A stretch of 64,000 nucleotides of DNA from Symbiodinium natans (taxonomy: Eukaryota > Sar > Dinophyceae > Suessiales > Symbiodiniaceae), in assembly GCA_905221605.1 (NCBI GenBank), contig CAJNDS010000668.1:1542814-1606813 (forward strand), written 5' to 3'. A model generated the notes under the pieces. That model was not told the DNA's origin and did not search any database. It saw nothing but the letters and a program-made list of their open reading frames with translations. Positions 20,994-30,324 of this stretch are shown piece by piece; the first letter of the stretch is position 1, and every line of letters begins with the position of its first letter. The position numbers and the translations under genes are program-made.

Positions 20994-23300
20994 ATGGCTG
21001 TTTTCGGCGATTTCCAAGGACTCGGAGGCGAGATTAAATTGTTCCCACCGCCACACTACCATGGCGAATCGGAGAAGTGGGAAGATTGGAGTTGGCAGCT
21101 GAAGTCCTATGTAGCATTGTACAAACCCATGGCTCTTGAGATTATGGGCAGATTGGAAGTAGCAGCAGTACCGTGTACTGATGAACACCTGATTGCTTTT
21201 GAGCACTCGAATTCCCCGAACTCAAACCTCATTGTGTTCTCAAAGCAATTGCACTACTTGCTTGCACAGATCACAGATGGACCAGCAAGATTGGTAGTGA
21301 GATTGAACGAGCACGGAAACGGTTTCGAAACTTGGCGGCAGTTGTATGATCGGTTTTCATTGCCTGACAGAGCAAGGGGGGTGAGCCTGTTGAGTCGGAT
21401 TTTGGATTTCAAGCTCAGAGACGCCAGTTTCGAAGCGGATTTGACTGAGTTTATCTCATTGAAGAACAAGCATGAGAAGGCCACAGGACGAGCATTGGAT
21501 GACGACCTGCTTGTCACATTGATGGTGACGAAGACGTCAGGTTCATTGCAACAACACCTTCGGTTGAACGTAGATGCATTGACAACATTCAGTGATGTGC
21601 TGCAGATCATGAAGCAGTATTACCAGAGCCGACATTTGGCAAATTGGCAGACAGCATCAAACAATTCCCAGGGACCAGCGCCAATGGACATTGGGGCGCT
21701 GAAAGGCAAAGGAAAGTTCAGAGGAAAAGGAAAAGGAAAGAGTTGGAATTGGAACAAAGGAAAGAGCGGCAAGAGCAAAGGAAAGGGATTCAAAGGCAAA
21801 GGAAAAGGAAAAGGTGGAAAAGGAAAAGGATTCAAAGGAAGAGGAAAAGGAAAAGGAAAGAGCATTGGAAAAGGCACAGGTTGCTTTGTTTGTGGTTCAC
21901 CTGCACATTGGTCAAAGGAATGCCCGCATGCGAAACAAGGTGCAGTGTACGAAGAAGGGCCCGCCACGATTGCCGCAACACAGGAAGGAAACGTAGAGAA
22001 TGACTGGAACTGGGATTGGAATGATGATGATGCCAGCTGGTGGTACGGAGATTGGCAAGGCGCGCTTGTAGAGGATGATTGGTGGTATGACGATTGGTGC
22101 GATGATGACTACAGTTGGTGGTCTGATGACTGGTCGTATGATTGGTTCGAGTCCGGTCTTGCAGATCAGTCACAGTCTCAAACATTGCTCCAACCCCAGA
22201 CAGACATTGCCAGAGCCTCAGGTGCAGTTGAGACTGCAGCGGCAGTCATGACTTCGCCTGTCATTGAGAGCCGAGAAGAAGAGATTGGAGAGACAGAAGA
22301 GCTCGCAAGTTCCTCCAATCCACTGCTCTCTCAAAGGCGAGTACGAGGTGGCATTGCAAGGCCATCACAACCTGGGTTACTGAGCAAGATGTTCATTGGA
22401 GCTTTGATGCTCATTGGTGTTCTGTCGACCGGAGTGCCAGCGAGAGTTGAGAGCATTGAGCAGACTGCCGACGACTGTTTGAATCGCATTGGACAGTCCA
22501 GTCAGTCGCTGATTGACCCACCTTCAGACACGCTAGCAGAGTTTCACTTGCAGTCTGGAATTGTCGACAAGAGTTGGATTTTGTTCGACAGCGGAGCATC
22601 TGCTAATTGCTGTCCTCCATGGTTCGCAGAGGACTACCCATTGCTCCCTGTTGGTTCTGATTGTCCAGCCCTTAGGAGCATTTCAGGCAAAACCCTCAAC
22701 ATATTGGGCAAGAGAGTTGTTGAACTCGATTGCAATGGCCATTCATTGTGTATCCAGTTTTATGTGTGTGAAAACATCCCGTTTCCATTGGTTAGTGTTT
22801 CTCGTTTTCTCTTGCAAGATTTCTGGACAGTCATGTCTCGCGACTTCATGGCATTGATCACTCCCACGGGACTTCCGGTGCCCATTGTTCGTCAAGGTAC
22901 ATTGGTGTATCTTACTCCTACAGTGATTCCTTTCTCATCGTCCGATGCACCCAAAAGCGAATTGGAGATTAACTCTCTCATGGCAGAGATTGACCTCACA
23001 GCATTGGATGTGGAACTTCGCGGTGTAACAGACATTGCTGATCTTGCTTATGATCATGTGTCTAAGATCTCTTCGCTCATTGCTGCTGCGCAGAAAGGTA
23101 GGAAGAAGCAAGACTTCAAGCACATGGACTATTGGGAAGTAGATGACAAGACACATCAATTGATTCGTCATCACGTGAAGCCCAGAAGTGCCATGTTTGA
23201 CCTTGGCAGATTGAGCAAAGAAATGCCCGTAGAAGAAGAGAGATTGACAGGTAGGAGAGAGACCGTAAGTCCTACAAGGATGGCAGCCGTAAGACGGTGA
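20994..23300 (+). CDS. Copia gag-protease
   Basis: ATG 20994 is the first in-frame ATG (768 codons). Order: gag capsid-like region (MAVFGDFQGLGG...; residues 1-220), a Lys/Gly repeat (about 237-296), a CX2CX4HX4C zinc knuckle CFVCGSPAHWSKEC (about 299-312) for RNA binding, and a striking Trp/Asp-rich stretch (about 337-386). A hydrophobic segment MFIGALMLIGVLSTGV (about 465-480) is followed by an aspartic protease with FDSGA (about 530). The frame ends at 23300; integrase continues in another frame that opens at 23255. The hydrophobic segment between gag and protease is unusual. Confidence 0.9.
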   Translation: MAVFGDFQGLGGEIKLFPPPHYHGESEKWEDWSWQLKSYVALYKPMALEIMGRLEVAAVPCTDEHLIAFEHSNSPNSNLIVFSKQLHYLLAQITDGPARLVVRLNEHGNGFETWRQLYDRFSLPDRARGVSLLSRILDFKLRDASFEADLTEFISLKNKHEKATGRALDDDLLVTLMVTKTSGSLQQHLRLNVDALTTFSDVLQIMKQYYQSRHLANWQTASNNSQGPAPMDIGALKGKGKFRGKGKGKSWNWNKGKSGKSKGKGFKGKGKGKGGKGKGFKGRGKGKGKSIGKGTGCFVCGSPAHWSKECPHAKQGAVYEEGPATIAATQEGNVENDWNWDWNDDDASWWYGDWQGALVEDDWWYDDWCDDDYSWWSDDWSYDWFESGLADQSQSQTLLQPQTDIARASGAVETAAAVMTSPVIESREEEIGETEELASSSNPLLSQRRVRGGIARPSQPGLLSKMFIGALMLIGVLSTGVPARVESIEQTADDCLNRIGQSSQSLIDPPSDTLAEFHLQSGIVDKSWILFDSGASANCCPPWFAEDYPLLPVGSDCPALRSISGKTLNILGKRVVELDCNGHSLCIQFYVCENIPFPLVSVSRFLLQDFWTVMSRDFMALITPTGLPVPIVRQGTLVYLTPTVIPFSSSDAPKSELEINSLMAEIDLTALDVELRGVTDIADLAYDHVSKISSLIAAAQKGRKKQDFKHMDYWEVDDKTHQLIRHHVKPRSAMFDLGRLSKEMPVEEERLTGRRETVSPTRMAAVRR

Positions 23301-24907
23301 TTGACGCGGATTTTCGTTCATTGGAGGACTCCAAGGCTAAGGATGATCGAACGTGGACTGGGAGCACTCGCTTTGCATTGAAGCAAAGGCTGCGGAAGCG
23401 TCCGGAGACTTCGCAGCCCTCGACGGCATTGAAGCCTCAGCCCAAAACATCACCTAAGCCTGAGCCCTTGCAGGCATTGAAGCCCAGTTCTGAAGCGCTA
23501 CAGCCCAGTAGTTCTTCCATTGAGCGTCGTGTGTTGAGCCGAGGGACCGAGGTATTGGAGACCTTGGACTCTGACAACACGATTTTGAGCAGATTGCGCT
23601 CTGTTCAAGTGTTTGACAACAAGATGAAAGAAGATCTGTTGCGGCTCTTCCACACTCCTGATCCATTGACTGGAATGGAGCGAACTACTGACTATTGGGT
23701 TCAATTGCCTACGTTTTGGATTCGCATGATTCACCAGAAACGAACTGATTTGGTTCATCCTGATGATGAGCCTTCCCCGATTGATGCCAGGCGAGATAAC
23801 GAATTTGGCGATTCACTGATGGCAGATCGCTACACATACATTGTGGAATCTCAGTTCCCTGAATCGAATGGCACAGAAATTGAGGACTATTGGTGTTCTG
23901 TTCGTGATGAAGATGGTACTGTGAAGGAACCCGAACAAGATCCTCGTAGGGATTTGTTTCAAGCTTGGAGAGGATTCTCTGTTTTCGTTCCCATTCCGAT
24001 TGAGTATGAGAGAACTGAACAGGAAACCTCTGACAGACGTGCGAGAGTCCCGAAAGGATTGAAGGTTCCTGGTGAACCCTCTTCGTCCGAAAGAAAACAA
24101 CACGAATTGACTCATTTGCCGTTTAGAGATTGGTGCCCACATTGTGTCAAGGCGAAAGGCAGACATGGCCCAGCCAAGAAACAGATTGACCGTCAGCCTG
24201 TTATCCAAGTGGACTATTGCTTTAGTGCCACCCACAAGGATCTGCCTCTGCAGAAGGTTCTGTCTGCAGTTGACGTGATATCTGGATTGGGCATGGCTGT
24301 CGTTGTACCATCGAAAGGTGAGATTGACTACAGTGTAGCCGAACTGAAGAAATTCATCTTCGAATGTGGTAGGACATTTGGCGTATTGCAGTACGACCAG
24401 GAGAGTCCCCTCAAAGCATTATGTCAACGTGTTTGCTCTGAGTTAGGTGGATTGAGCCTGCGCGCAGCCCCAAAGGAACATTCCCAGTCAAGTGGATCTG
24501 TAGGACAGATGCAACGCACATTGTACGGACAATTGCGTACGCTACTGTATCAGGTCGAGCACAACACTGGTTTTGCGATTGACTCCAACAGTGCATTGTA
24601 TCCTTGGGCAGTCAAACATGCGCAGTGGTTGATGAACCGATACCTCGTGCATTCTGACGGATTCACATCGTATTTTCGTAGGTGGAACCGAAACTATGAA
24701 GGTAGAGACACCGAGGCGAATGAAATCATTGTGGCAACAGAAGACGGTGTAGTGAAGGTACGCACTGTTAGAAGATTGCCACCCTCGCAGCATTGGCAGG
24801 TAGGACCTCTGAAGGAATTGCAAGCTCTCCCCTGGAAGCCCAAAGCCAGAGAAGAGCCCACTACTGACTCCCTGGTGAAGCCATTGCTGAAGAGCTTCCT
24901 GCGTTAG
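23255..24907 (+). CDS. Copia integrase
   Basis: Open from 23255 after an in-frame TAG at 23252, so it must be reached by a frameshift within or near GAGAGAGAC (23254-23263), whether programmed or mutational. It has an HHCC-type zinc site (HELTH...CPHC, about 24100-24150) and the catalytic core (VDYCF, then QYDQE). At the third catalytic position, where copia integrases have Glu (pattern SxxSxGSVE), this copy reads SSGSVGQMQ, so the Glu is apparently Gly. The frame ends at TAG 24905. The enzyme would insert the cDNA; this copy's is probably inactive. Confidence 0.85.
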   Translation, partial: ERDRKSYKDGSRKTVIDADFRSLEDSKAKDDRTWTGSTRFALKQRLRKRPETSQPSTALKPQPKTSPKPEPLQALKPSSEALQPSSSSIERRVLSRGTEVLETLDSDNTILSRLRSVQVFDNKMKEDLLRLFHTPDPLTGMERTTDYWVQLPTFWIRMIHQKRTDLVHPDDEPSPIDARRDNEFGDSLMADRYTYIVESQFPESNGTEIEDYWCSVRDEDGTVKEPEQDPRRDLFQAWRGFSVFVPIPIEYERTEQETSDRRARVPKGLKVPGEPSSSERKQHELTHLPFRDWCPHCVKAKGRHGPAKKQIDRQPVIQVDYCFSATHKDLPLQKVLSAVDVISGLGMAVVVPSKGEIDYSVAELKKFIFECGRTFGVLQYDQESPLKALCQRVCSELGGLSLRAAPKEHSQSSGSVGQMQRTLYGQLRTLLYQVEHNTGFAIDSNSALYPWAVKHAQWLMNRYLVHSDGFTSYFRRWNRNYEGRDTEANEIIVATEDGVVKVRTVRRLPPSQHWQVGPLKELQALPWKPKAREEPTTDSLVKPLLKSFLR

Positions 24908-25190
24908 AGGATCTCCCGATTCGAGTCGCAGAAACCTCGATTGGAGAAACTGAGAGATTCCCGACAGTACGCAGGACAGCTGAAGAGGAGATTGAACGCC
25001 CAGCGAAATCTCTTAGGATTGACCCAGATGCACCTTCCGTTCCTCCGCTGAGCAAGTCGCAGAGGATTGCTTGCGTGGTAGCTTCTGTTACGAATTGGAT
25101 TTGCGGACAGGTTGGTGTAGCTAAGGTCACGACCAAAGATGGCATTGACATCCCTGTAGAAGTCAACTACGACAGTGAAGAATACAAAGA
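24889..25190 (+). pseudogene. Integrase-RT linker in a third frame
   Basis: The reading EELPALEDLP...IDIPVEVNYDSEEYKEE is open from about 24850 to 25215 and bridges integrase and RT. The pol frame therefore shifts near 24870 and shifts back near the AAAGAAGAAA tract at 25185. Two compensating shifts suggest indels in purine tracts. The segment is the variable linker of copia pol and has no catalytic motif. Confidence 0.6.
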
Positions 25191-26782
25191 AGAAACTCTC
25201 GGAACCGATCATTTGGGACATCACCCGTGAATTCCCTGAAGAAGCCCAAAAGATTGGTATGAACAAAGAGATGAAGTCCATGAAAGACTTCACGGTTTAC
25301 ACCGAGAAGCCAATTGAAGAGTGCACTGAAGAGCAAATCAGGAATGCCATTGGTGTCAAATGGGTCAAGAGATGGAAAACTGACACGGATTTGCGGATGA
25401 GATTGGTAGTCCAGGGATGCTATCAGGACGCACAGGCATTGGACTCAGACACACTGTTTGCGAGCACGACGTCGTTGGTCACGTTACGCATCATGCTGAT
25501 CATGGCGTTGGCACGCAATTGGTGCATTAACCTTGCAGATGTGTCTACAGCATTCCTTCATGCGCCGATGACTGAAGACATTTTCATTTGGCCACCGGCT
25601 GAGTACTATCCCGATTTCAAGTGCCTGTGGAAATTGAACAAAGCTATGTATGGCCTGAAACAAAGCCCTCGATTGTGGCAAGAGCATTTTGCCAAAGTCA
25701 TGGCTAAGCTAGGATTCAGACGATGCAAGTCTGACGGGAACTTGTATTGTCATTCGTCCAAACAGCTGTATGTTTTGGCCTACGTAGATGACTTGCTGAT
25801 TGTTGGAGATTCTGAGCAGTCGAAGTTGTTCATTGAAGCCTTAGGCAAAGAACTGTTGGTGAAGATCACTGGCTCATTGGAGCCGGGAACAGAACATTCG
25901 TTTCTCGGACGTCGCCTCAAGCACAACGGCGAGTCGATTGACATGTTCATGTCGCAGGGTTACATTGAGGAACTGCTTAAAATCTACCAGATGGAATCGG
26001 CAAACAATGTCAACACCACTGGCACGACCGCATTGAAACGCATGCAAGACGCAGACACGCCATTGGAGCCAGCTGAGCACGCTAAGTACCGAACCGCAGT
26101 AGGGAAATTGCTCTGGCTAGCTTTCGTTCGGCCGGATTGCTCTTACGCTGTCAAGGAACTCTCACGTGACGTGAAGTCGCCCACATTGGAAAGTCTAGCT
26201 AAGCTGAAGCACTTGTTGAGGTACATTGTAGGCACGAAGCAGTCTGTTCTACGACTACGCCCGAGCCAGATGCTGGCCGATTGGCGCTGTACCCTTGACG
26301 TTGCTTGCTATGTAGACAGCGATTTGGCAGGTTGTTCTCGCACGCGAAAGAGCACCAGCGGAAGCACGGTGCAGATTCTTGATTGCGATGTCATTCACTC
26401 CTCGAGGACGCAGGCCACTGTGGCATTGTCTTCAGGCGAGGCTGAACTTTACGCCATTGGCCAAGGAGTGAACGAGGCATTGTTCGTAAAGAATCTTGTC
26501 TTGGAAGCGGAGTTTGCGCGACGCGTGCAAATTGTTGCGTACACCGATTCTACTGCAGGTAAAAGCATGGCTACTAGATTTGGTGCTGGAAGGCGTACAA
26601 AGCACGTAGAATTGCGCTACTTGTACATGCAAAATCTTGTACAGAGCGGATTGCTGCCAGTACGTAAGATAGGAACCAAGTTCAACCCGGCAGATGTATT
26701 GACCAAATACGTCTCCACTGAGACACTGCACAACCTCATTGGAAAGCTTGGATTGGTCAGGAACCCATTTCGATATGGCTGA
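25175..26782 (+). CDS. Copia reverse transcriptase-RNase H
   Basis: A long frame of about 535 codons with hallmark copia motifs: MKSMKDFTVY, VKWVKRWKTD, motif A NLADVSTAFLHA (about 25530), KAMYGLKQSPRLW, and the YVDD catalytic box LAYVDDLLIVG (about 25780). RNase H follows (YVDSDLAGC, RKSTSG, SSGEAELYA, AYTDSTAGK) and the usual tail TKHVELRYLYMQ...PADVLTK. All active-site residues are seen. There is no genuine start; it is part of a polyprotein. Confidence 0.93.
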   Translation: MKNTKKKLSEPIIWDITREFPEEAQKIGMNKEMKSMKDFTVYTEKPIEECTEEQIRNAIGVKWVKRWKTDTDLRMRLVVQGCYQDAQALDSDTLFASTTSLVTLRIMLIMALARNWCINLADVSTAFLHAPMTEDIFIWPPAEYYPDFKCLWKLNKAMYGLKQSPRLWQEHFAKVMAKLGFRRCKSDGNLYCHSSKQLYVLAYVDDLLIVGDSEQSKLFIEALGKELLVKITGSLEPGTEHSFLGRRLKHNGESIDMFMSQGYIEELLKIYQMESANNVNTTGTTALKRMQDADTPLEPAEHAKYRTAVGKLLWLAFVRPDCSYAVKELSRDVKSPTLESLAKLKHLLRYIVGTKQSVLRLRPSQMLADWRCTLDVACYVDSDLAGCSRTRKSTSGSTVQILDCDVIHSSRTQATVALSSGEAELYAIGQGVNEALFVKNLVLEAEFARRVQIVAYTDSTAGKSMATRFGAGRRTKHVELRYLYMQNLVQSGLLPVRKIGTKFNPADVLTKYVSTETLHNLIGKLGLVRNPFRYG

Positions 26783-27445
26783 GCACTGGATCGAAAAAAA
26801 AAACATTGTTTCACTTTTCCTTTGTTTCCCCGCCCGCCCGACCCTTCTTGCCCGCGGCCTTACGGGGCTTGGGTCATTGCATTGCTCTTCCGGTCCTGTT
26901 TGAGGGACCGAGGAATTGTGTCGTTTTCGCTTTGACCTCCGCGGTCTAAATTGGATTGCGTTGAGTATTGAGAGAAAGAGAGAGAGAAGAACATTGCTGT
27001 CTTGACAGTACATTGCATGTGCATTGGCATTGCGGTCATGAGCACGACATGTCAGTCACTGCATTGTGCATTGTTCAGTCAGTCATGTTGTTTATTGTTT
27101 ATTGTGTTTAAGATTGACTTTATGAGCATCGCTCAACCGCCGTCAACGCATTGCGGTTAGGAGCGGACCGCCATTGAAACGACATTGGCAAACAGGGACA
27201 GTCAAAGCATTGCAATTGAACAAATTGCTCCTTCTGACTGTCATTGTACATAGATCCCGAAATCCTGAATTGATTTTCCGGTGAGCGGATTGCATGAAGA
27301 ATTGATTTTCTGCGAATTTTGAAGCATTGGTCACGCGGAACTGTGGCTTACATTGCGTCACATTGCGATCACTCATTCGGGTCTCGGAGCCTAGAGCTTC
27401 GTGTGCGTGAGACATTGGTCTGACATTGTGTAGCCTGCATCAGCC
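26783..27445 (+). other. Non-coding spacer between pol and extra ORF
   Basis: 663 bases with stops in all plus frames. It begins with an A-run (about 26795-26804) and is extraordinarily rich in ATTG (28 in 27001-27600). It may hold the promoter or splice acceptor for the downstream ORF; none is identified. Confidence 0.6.
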
Positions 27446-28687
27446 ATGGCCGACGCCCCGATGCCTCAGCAAGTGGCATTGCCAGCCCAGGTGCTCAACT
27501 TGGAAGAGTTGAAGGAGAGAAAGGAAAGATTGATCCGAGACGCCACAATGGGAATTGGGAATCTTCAGCAGATGATTGTGGATTCCATTGGTTGGCTGCC
27601 GGACGAGCAGCTTTGCCAGTCCATTGCGAGACACGTCGCATTGGACGTCCCAAGGGCGAAGACGGTATTGAAGAAATTGCGGATCATTGAGAAAGGGATC
27701 TGCGCGATGCTCATCAACGCATCGGATACTGGGAGTTTGACTCCATTGGAACCGCTGGACATCAATCCATTGCGTTTGGTGACATTGGATTGCCTCAAGT
27801 CCAGCAGATGGCCCGATCCTCTGGGATGCGGCCCCTCAGTGGCCATTGCCTGGGGATTGATGCGATTGAATGCACAGCCTGGAAGAACGTTGGGACAAGT
27901 CGCCAATTTCTCCCCGGATTGGCTGTGGCATGCCAACCAATCCTTTTTGCCATTGAGCCTTCGCACGATGCTCATTAGCAATTGGCGGATTGTGCATTTG
28001 CACCCGGTTCCAACGATCCCGGATGCATTGGTCTCCTTTCCCTGCTTCATTGCATTGCCAGACACACTTGCTATGCGATTGGTCGAGACAGGCAGGTTAT
28101 TGGTCAGTGATTTTCCGTGCCAGCAGGCGAATTCTTTCCTCTCGGTGGCACACAGCCTTTCGAAGCTATTGATGTGGATTGATCAGATCCCAAGCATCAA
28201 GGCATTGCGAGATGAGAACTTGATGATCATTGGTGTGAACCATGCAGTGGGAAGATTGCCAGTGGTATTGAAGAATGCTGATGGCACTGGCGGTTTAAAG
28301 CATTGGCATAACCAGAGCTACTGCGGATTTGCCACCATTCTCGAGCCTCCACAGAATGAGGCTGAGATTGTCCTGACTCCGGAAGAGATTGGCACATTGG
28401 TGCTTTTGGACACGCAGACCACATTGCGTGAGCTGACCGATGGTCTCCATTGGGACATGGTGCATTCTGGACAGCACTCCATCCACCGGCACATTGCGTT
28501 GCCATCGAAGCTCAGCTTCCTATTGGGAGCGGGCCGCGCAGCAGGACCCGGAGCATCATTGCAGAGCACATTGGCAAGCCAGCGGAATGCTTTGAGTCGG
28601 AACAGCATTGGCAGCTCAGAAGTGACGATCGTTGATGATTCTGGGAGCCGATTGCGAATCACAACGACGATCAACAAGATCGATTGA
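27446..28687 (+). CDS. Additional ORF of the copia element, unknown function
   Basis: An uninterrupted 413-codon ORF in sense orientation between pol and the right LTR, starting MADAPMPQQVALPAQ. I recognise no domain. The N-terminal 100 residues look helical and charged. The body is mixed, with many Trp, His and Pro (VNHAVGRLPVVLKN; KHWHNQSYCGF). There is no signal peptide or membrane segment, so it does not look like an envelope protein. It is intact while gag-pol carries frameshifts. Candidates are a captured host gene or an element regulator. Confidence 0.75.
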   Translation: MADAPMPQQVALPAQVLNLEELKERKERLIRDATMGIGNLQQMIVDSIGWLPDEQLCQSIARHVALDVPRAKTVLKKLRIIEKGICAMLINASDTGSLTPLEPLDINPLRLVTLDCLKSSRWPDPLGCGPSVAIAWGLMRLNAQPGRTLGQVANFSPDWLWHANQSFLPLSLRTMLISNWRIVHLHPVPTIPDALVSFPCFIALPDTLAMRLVETGRLLVSDFPCQQANSFLSVAHSLSKLLMWIDQIPSIKALRDENLMIIGVNHAVGRLPVVLKNADGTGGLKHWHNQSYCGFATILEPPQNEAEIVLTPEEIGTLVLLDTQTTLRELTDGLHWDMVHSGQHSIHRHIALPSKLSFLLGAGRAAGPGASLQSTLASQRNALSRNSIGSSEVTIVDDSGSRLRITTTINKID

Positions 28688-29157
28688 GGTGCAGTGGCGC
28701 TCAACAATTTTGTCTGGCCTGGAAAGATGGGATTGCGTTTGATTGGTTCTTGCTTTGATGATTGGTTTTACAGTTGATGCTTTTCATTGGTGATGATGTG
28801 GTTTTCATATGCTGCAGCTCATTGGACCCCGATTGGAAACTTTGCTGACCGTTTCTCAGGACCACTCCGTGTGGTGTATTGATTCGGATGCATTGGAGCA
28901 TTCGGAATGCCAACAGAACATTGCAGGTTTCGCTGCAAGTTCTCTTTCGAAGCGATTGCGATTCGCTTGCAAAGCAAAAGGATTGAGCCGAGCCTCTGAG
29001 GGCATTGTTCACTGCTGAGCTGATTGGTAGTCGTTTGCAGTTGAGATTTTTTTTCGACATACTCCGTTGATTGGTTGATTGGATCTTTGTTTTACGAAAT
29101 CTTTTGAATTGTGACTGGAGAACAGCACAGACAAACATTGTCTCTGCTGAGGGACCG
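28688..29157 (+). other. 3' non-coding part of the copia element
   Basis: 470 bases without coding capacity, rich in GATTGG and TTGATT. The last bases before the LTR (GCTGAGGGACCG) are only weakly purine-rich, so the polypurine tract is tentative. Confidence 0.6.
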
Positions 29158-29369
29158 TGTTAGAATACAAGGTCACAATTGGCATGCTTCCAGAGAAGCA
29201 TTGGCACAGCGACATGCTCAACATGAGCATTGACTCGATGCTTTGGCTCAAGGCGGCACAAACAAGATTGCTGAGTGAGTGATTGCATCAAGTGACTTTG
29301 CTGTGCATCTTGTGTATTCTGGATTGTGTGATCAAACCAGTCTGTGAACATTGATCTTGTAAAATTTCA
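29158..29369 (+). repeat. Right LTR
   Basis: 212 bp, identical to the left LTR as read, followed by the CTTAA duplication and the rest of the interrupted satellite. Confidence 0.95.
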
Positions 29370-29800
29370 CTTAAGGGGGGCTTAAGGGGGGGCTTAAGGG
29401 GGGCTTAACGGGGGGTTTCAGGGGGGGCTTAAAGGGGGGCTTGAAGGGGCTTAAAGGGGGCGTAAAGGGAGGCTTGAAGGGGGCCTTGAAGAGGGCTTAA
29501 AGGGGGTCTTAAGGGGGGGGGGGCTGAAAGAAGATGAGAGAAGGGATTTATTCTAAATTCTAAATTCCACCCCCCTCGAATATTCTTTTGTTTTTCGTAT
29601 TTCATTCTTCGAAAACTCAGAGGAGAAGGGAGAAGGGAATTTATTAAAATTCTCCCCCCCTCGAATTTCTCGAATCTTCTTTTGTTTTTTGTATTTCCTT
29701 ATTCGAAAATCAGAGGAGTAGAGACGAGACAGTTGTTGTTTCTAAAAGTAAAGAGCGGGGGGGTTGGGGGGGGCGCAGCCCCCCCCATTTTGCCTGAAAA
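29370..29800. repeat. Composite satellite block (right part)
   Basis: Continuation of the G-rich minisatellite (29370-29524) and of segment P (29545-29795), ending at CCCCCCCATTTTGCCTG. It joins directly to a LINE 3' fragment. Confidence 0.85.
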
Positions 29801-30324
29801 CCCTGTGCAAAATCCCTGAAGGCACCGGCAGCTGAAGCAACCTAGGAGGTTGCATCCTCCCAGTGAGGATAAAGTGAAGGTCATCCTCGCTACCAGAGAA
29901 GCCACTCCTGACCGATCCCCTCTAACAGCCTGCGCCAGGTGCACCAGCGGCCTTGAGGGAACTTTTTGTCAGGAGGTTCCTAACCTCTCATGAGGTACCA
30001 GCCTCTGGTAGCATCCCAAAGAGGATGATAAGCTGAGGTTCATCCTCGCTGCCAGAGAACACACCCCTGGCCGATTTCCTCTCACGGTTTGCACCTAGTG
30101 CACCAGAAACCTTGAGGAATGTTTTGCCAGGAGGTTCAATCCTCTCATGAGGTACAACCTCTGGTAGCATCCCAAAGAGGATGGTAGCTTAGGAGGAGGT
30201 GTTTTCCTCCCCCTGTACTATAGGGCCAAGAGGGCCATCAGATGTGCCGGTACAGAGGCACGGTTTTCACAACCCAAACACCAAGAAGGTGGATCGCATT
30301 TGTTCGCTCAACTCGGAAAAAAAT
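29801..30324 (+). mobile_element. LINE 3' end fragment
   Basis: Matches the end of LINE copy 3 from CCCTGTGCAAAATCC (17680) to the A-run, including the 312-base tandem duplication (29865-30176). No coding content except the last few ORF2 codons. Confidence 0.9.

Larger units (their letters stand above)
20716..29369 (+). mobile_element. Complete Ty1/copia LTR retrotransposon
   Basis: Two identical 212-bp LTRs (TG...CA) flank an 8.2-kb interior. CTTAA is found directly before (20711-20715) and after (29370-29374), which fits a 5-bp target duplication. Domain order is gag, protease, integrase, RT, RNase H (copia order), then an extra ORF. Identical LTRs mean a very recent insertion. It split the G-rich satellite block. 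Confidence 0.95.
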
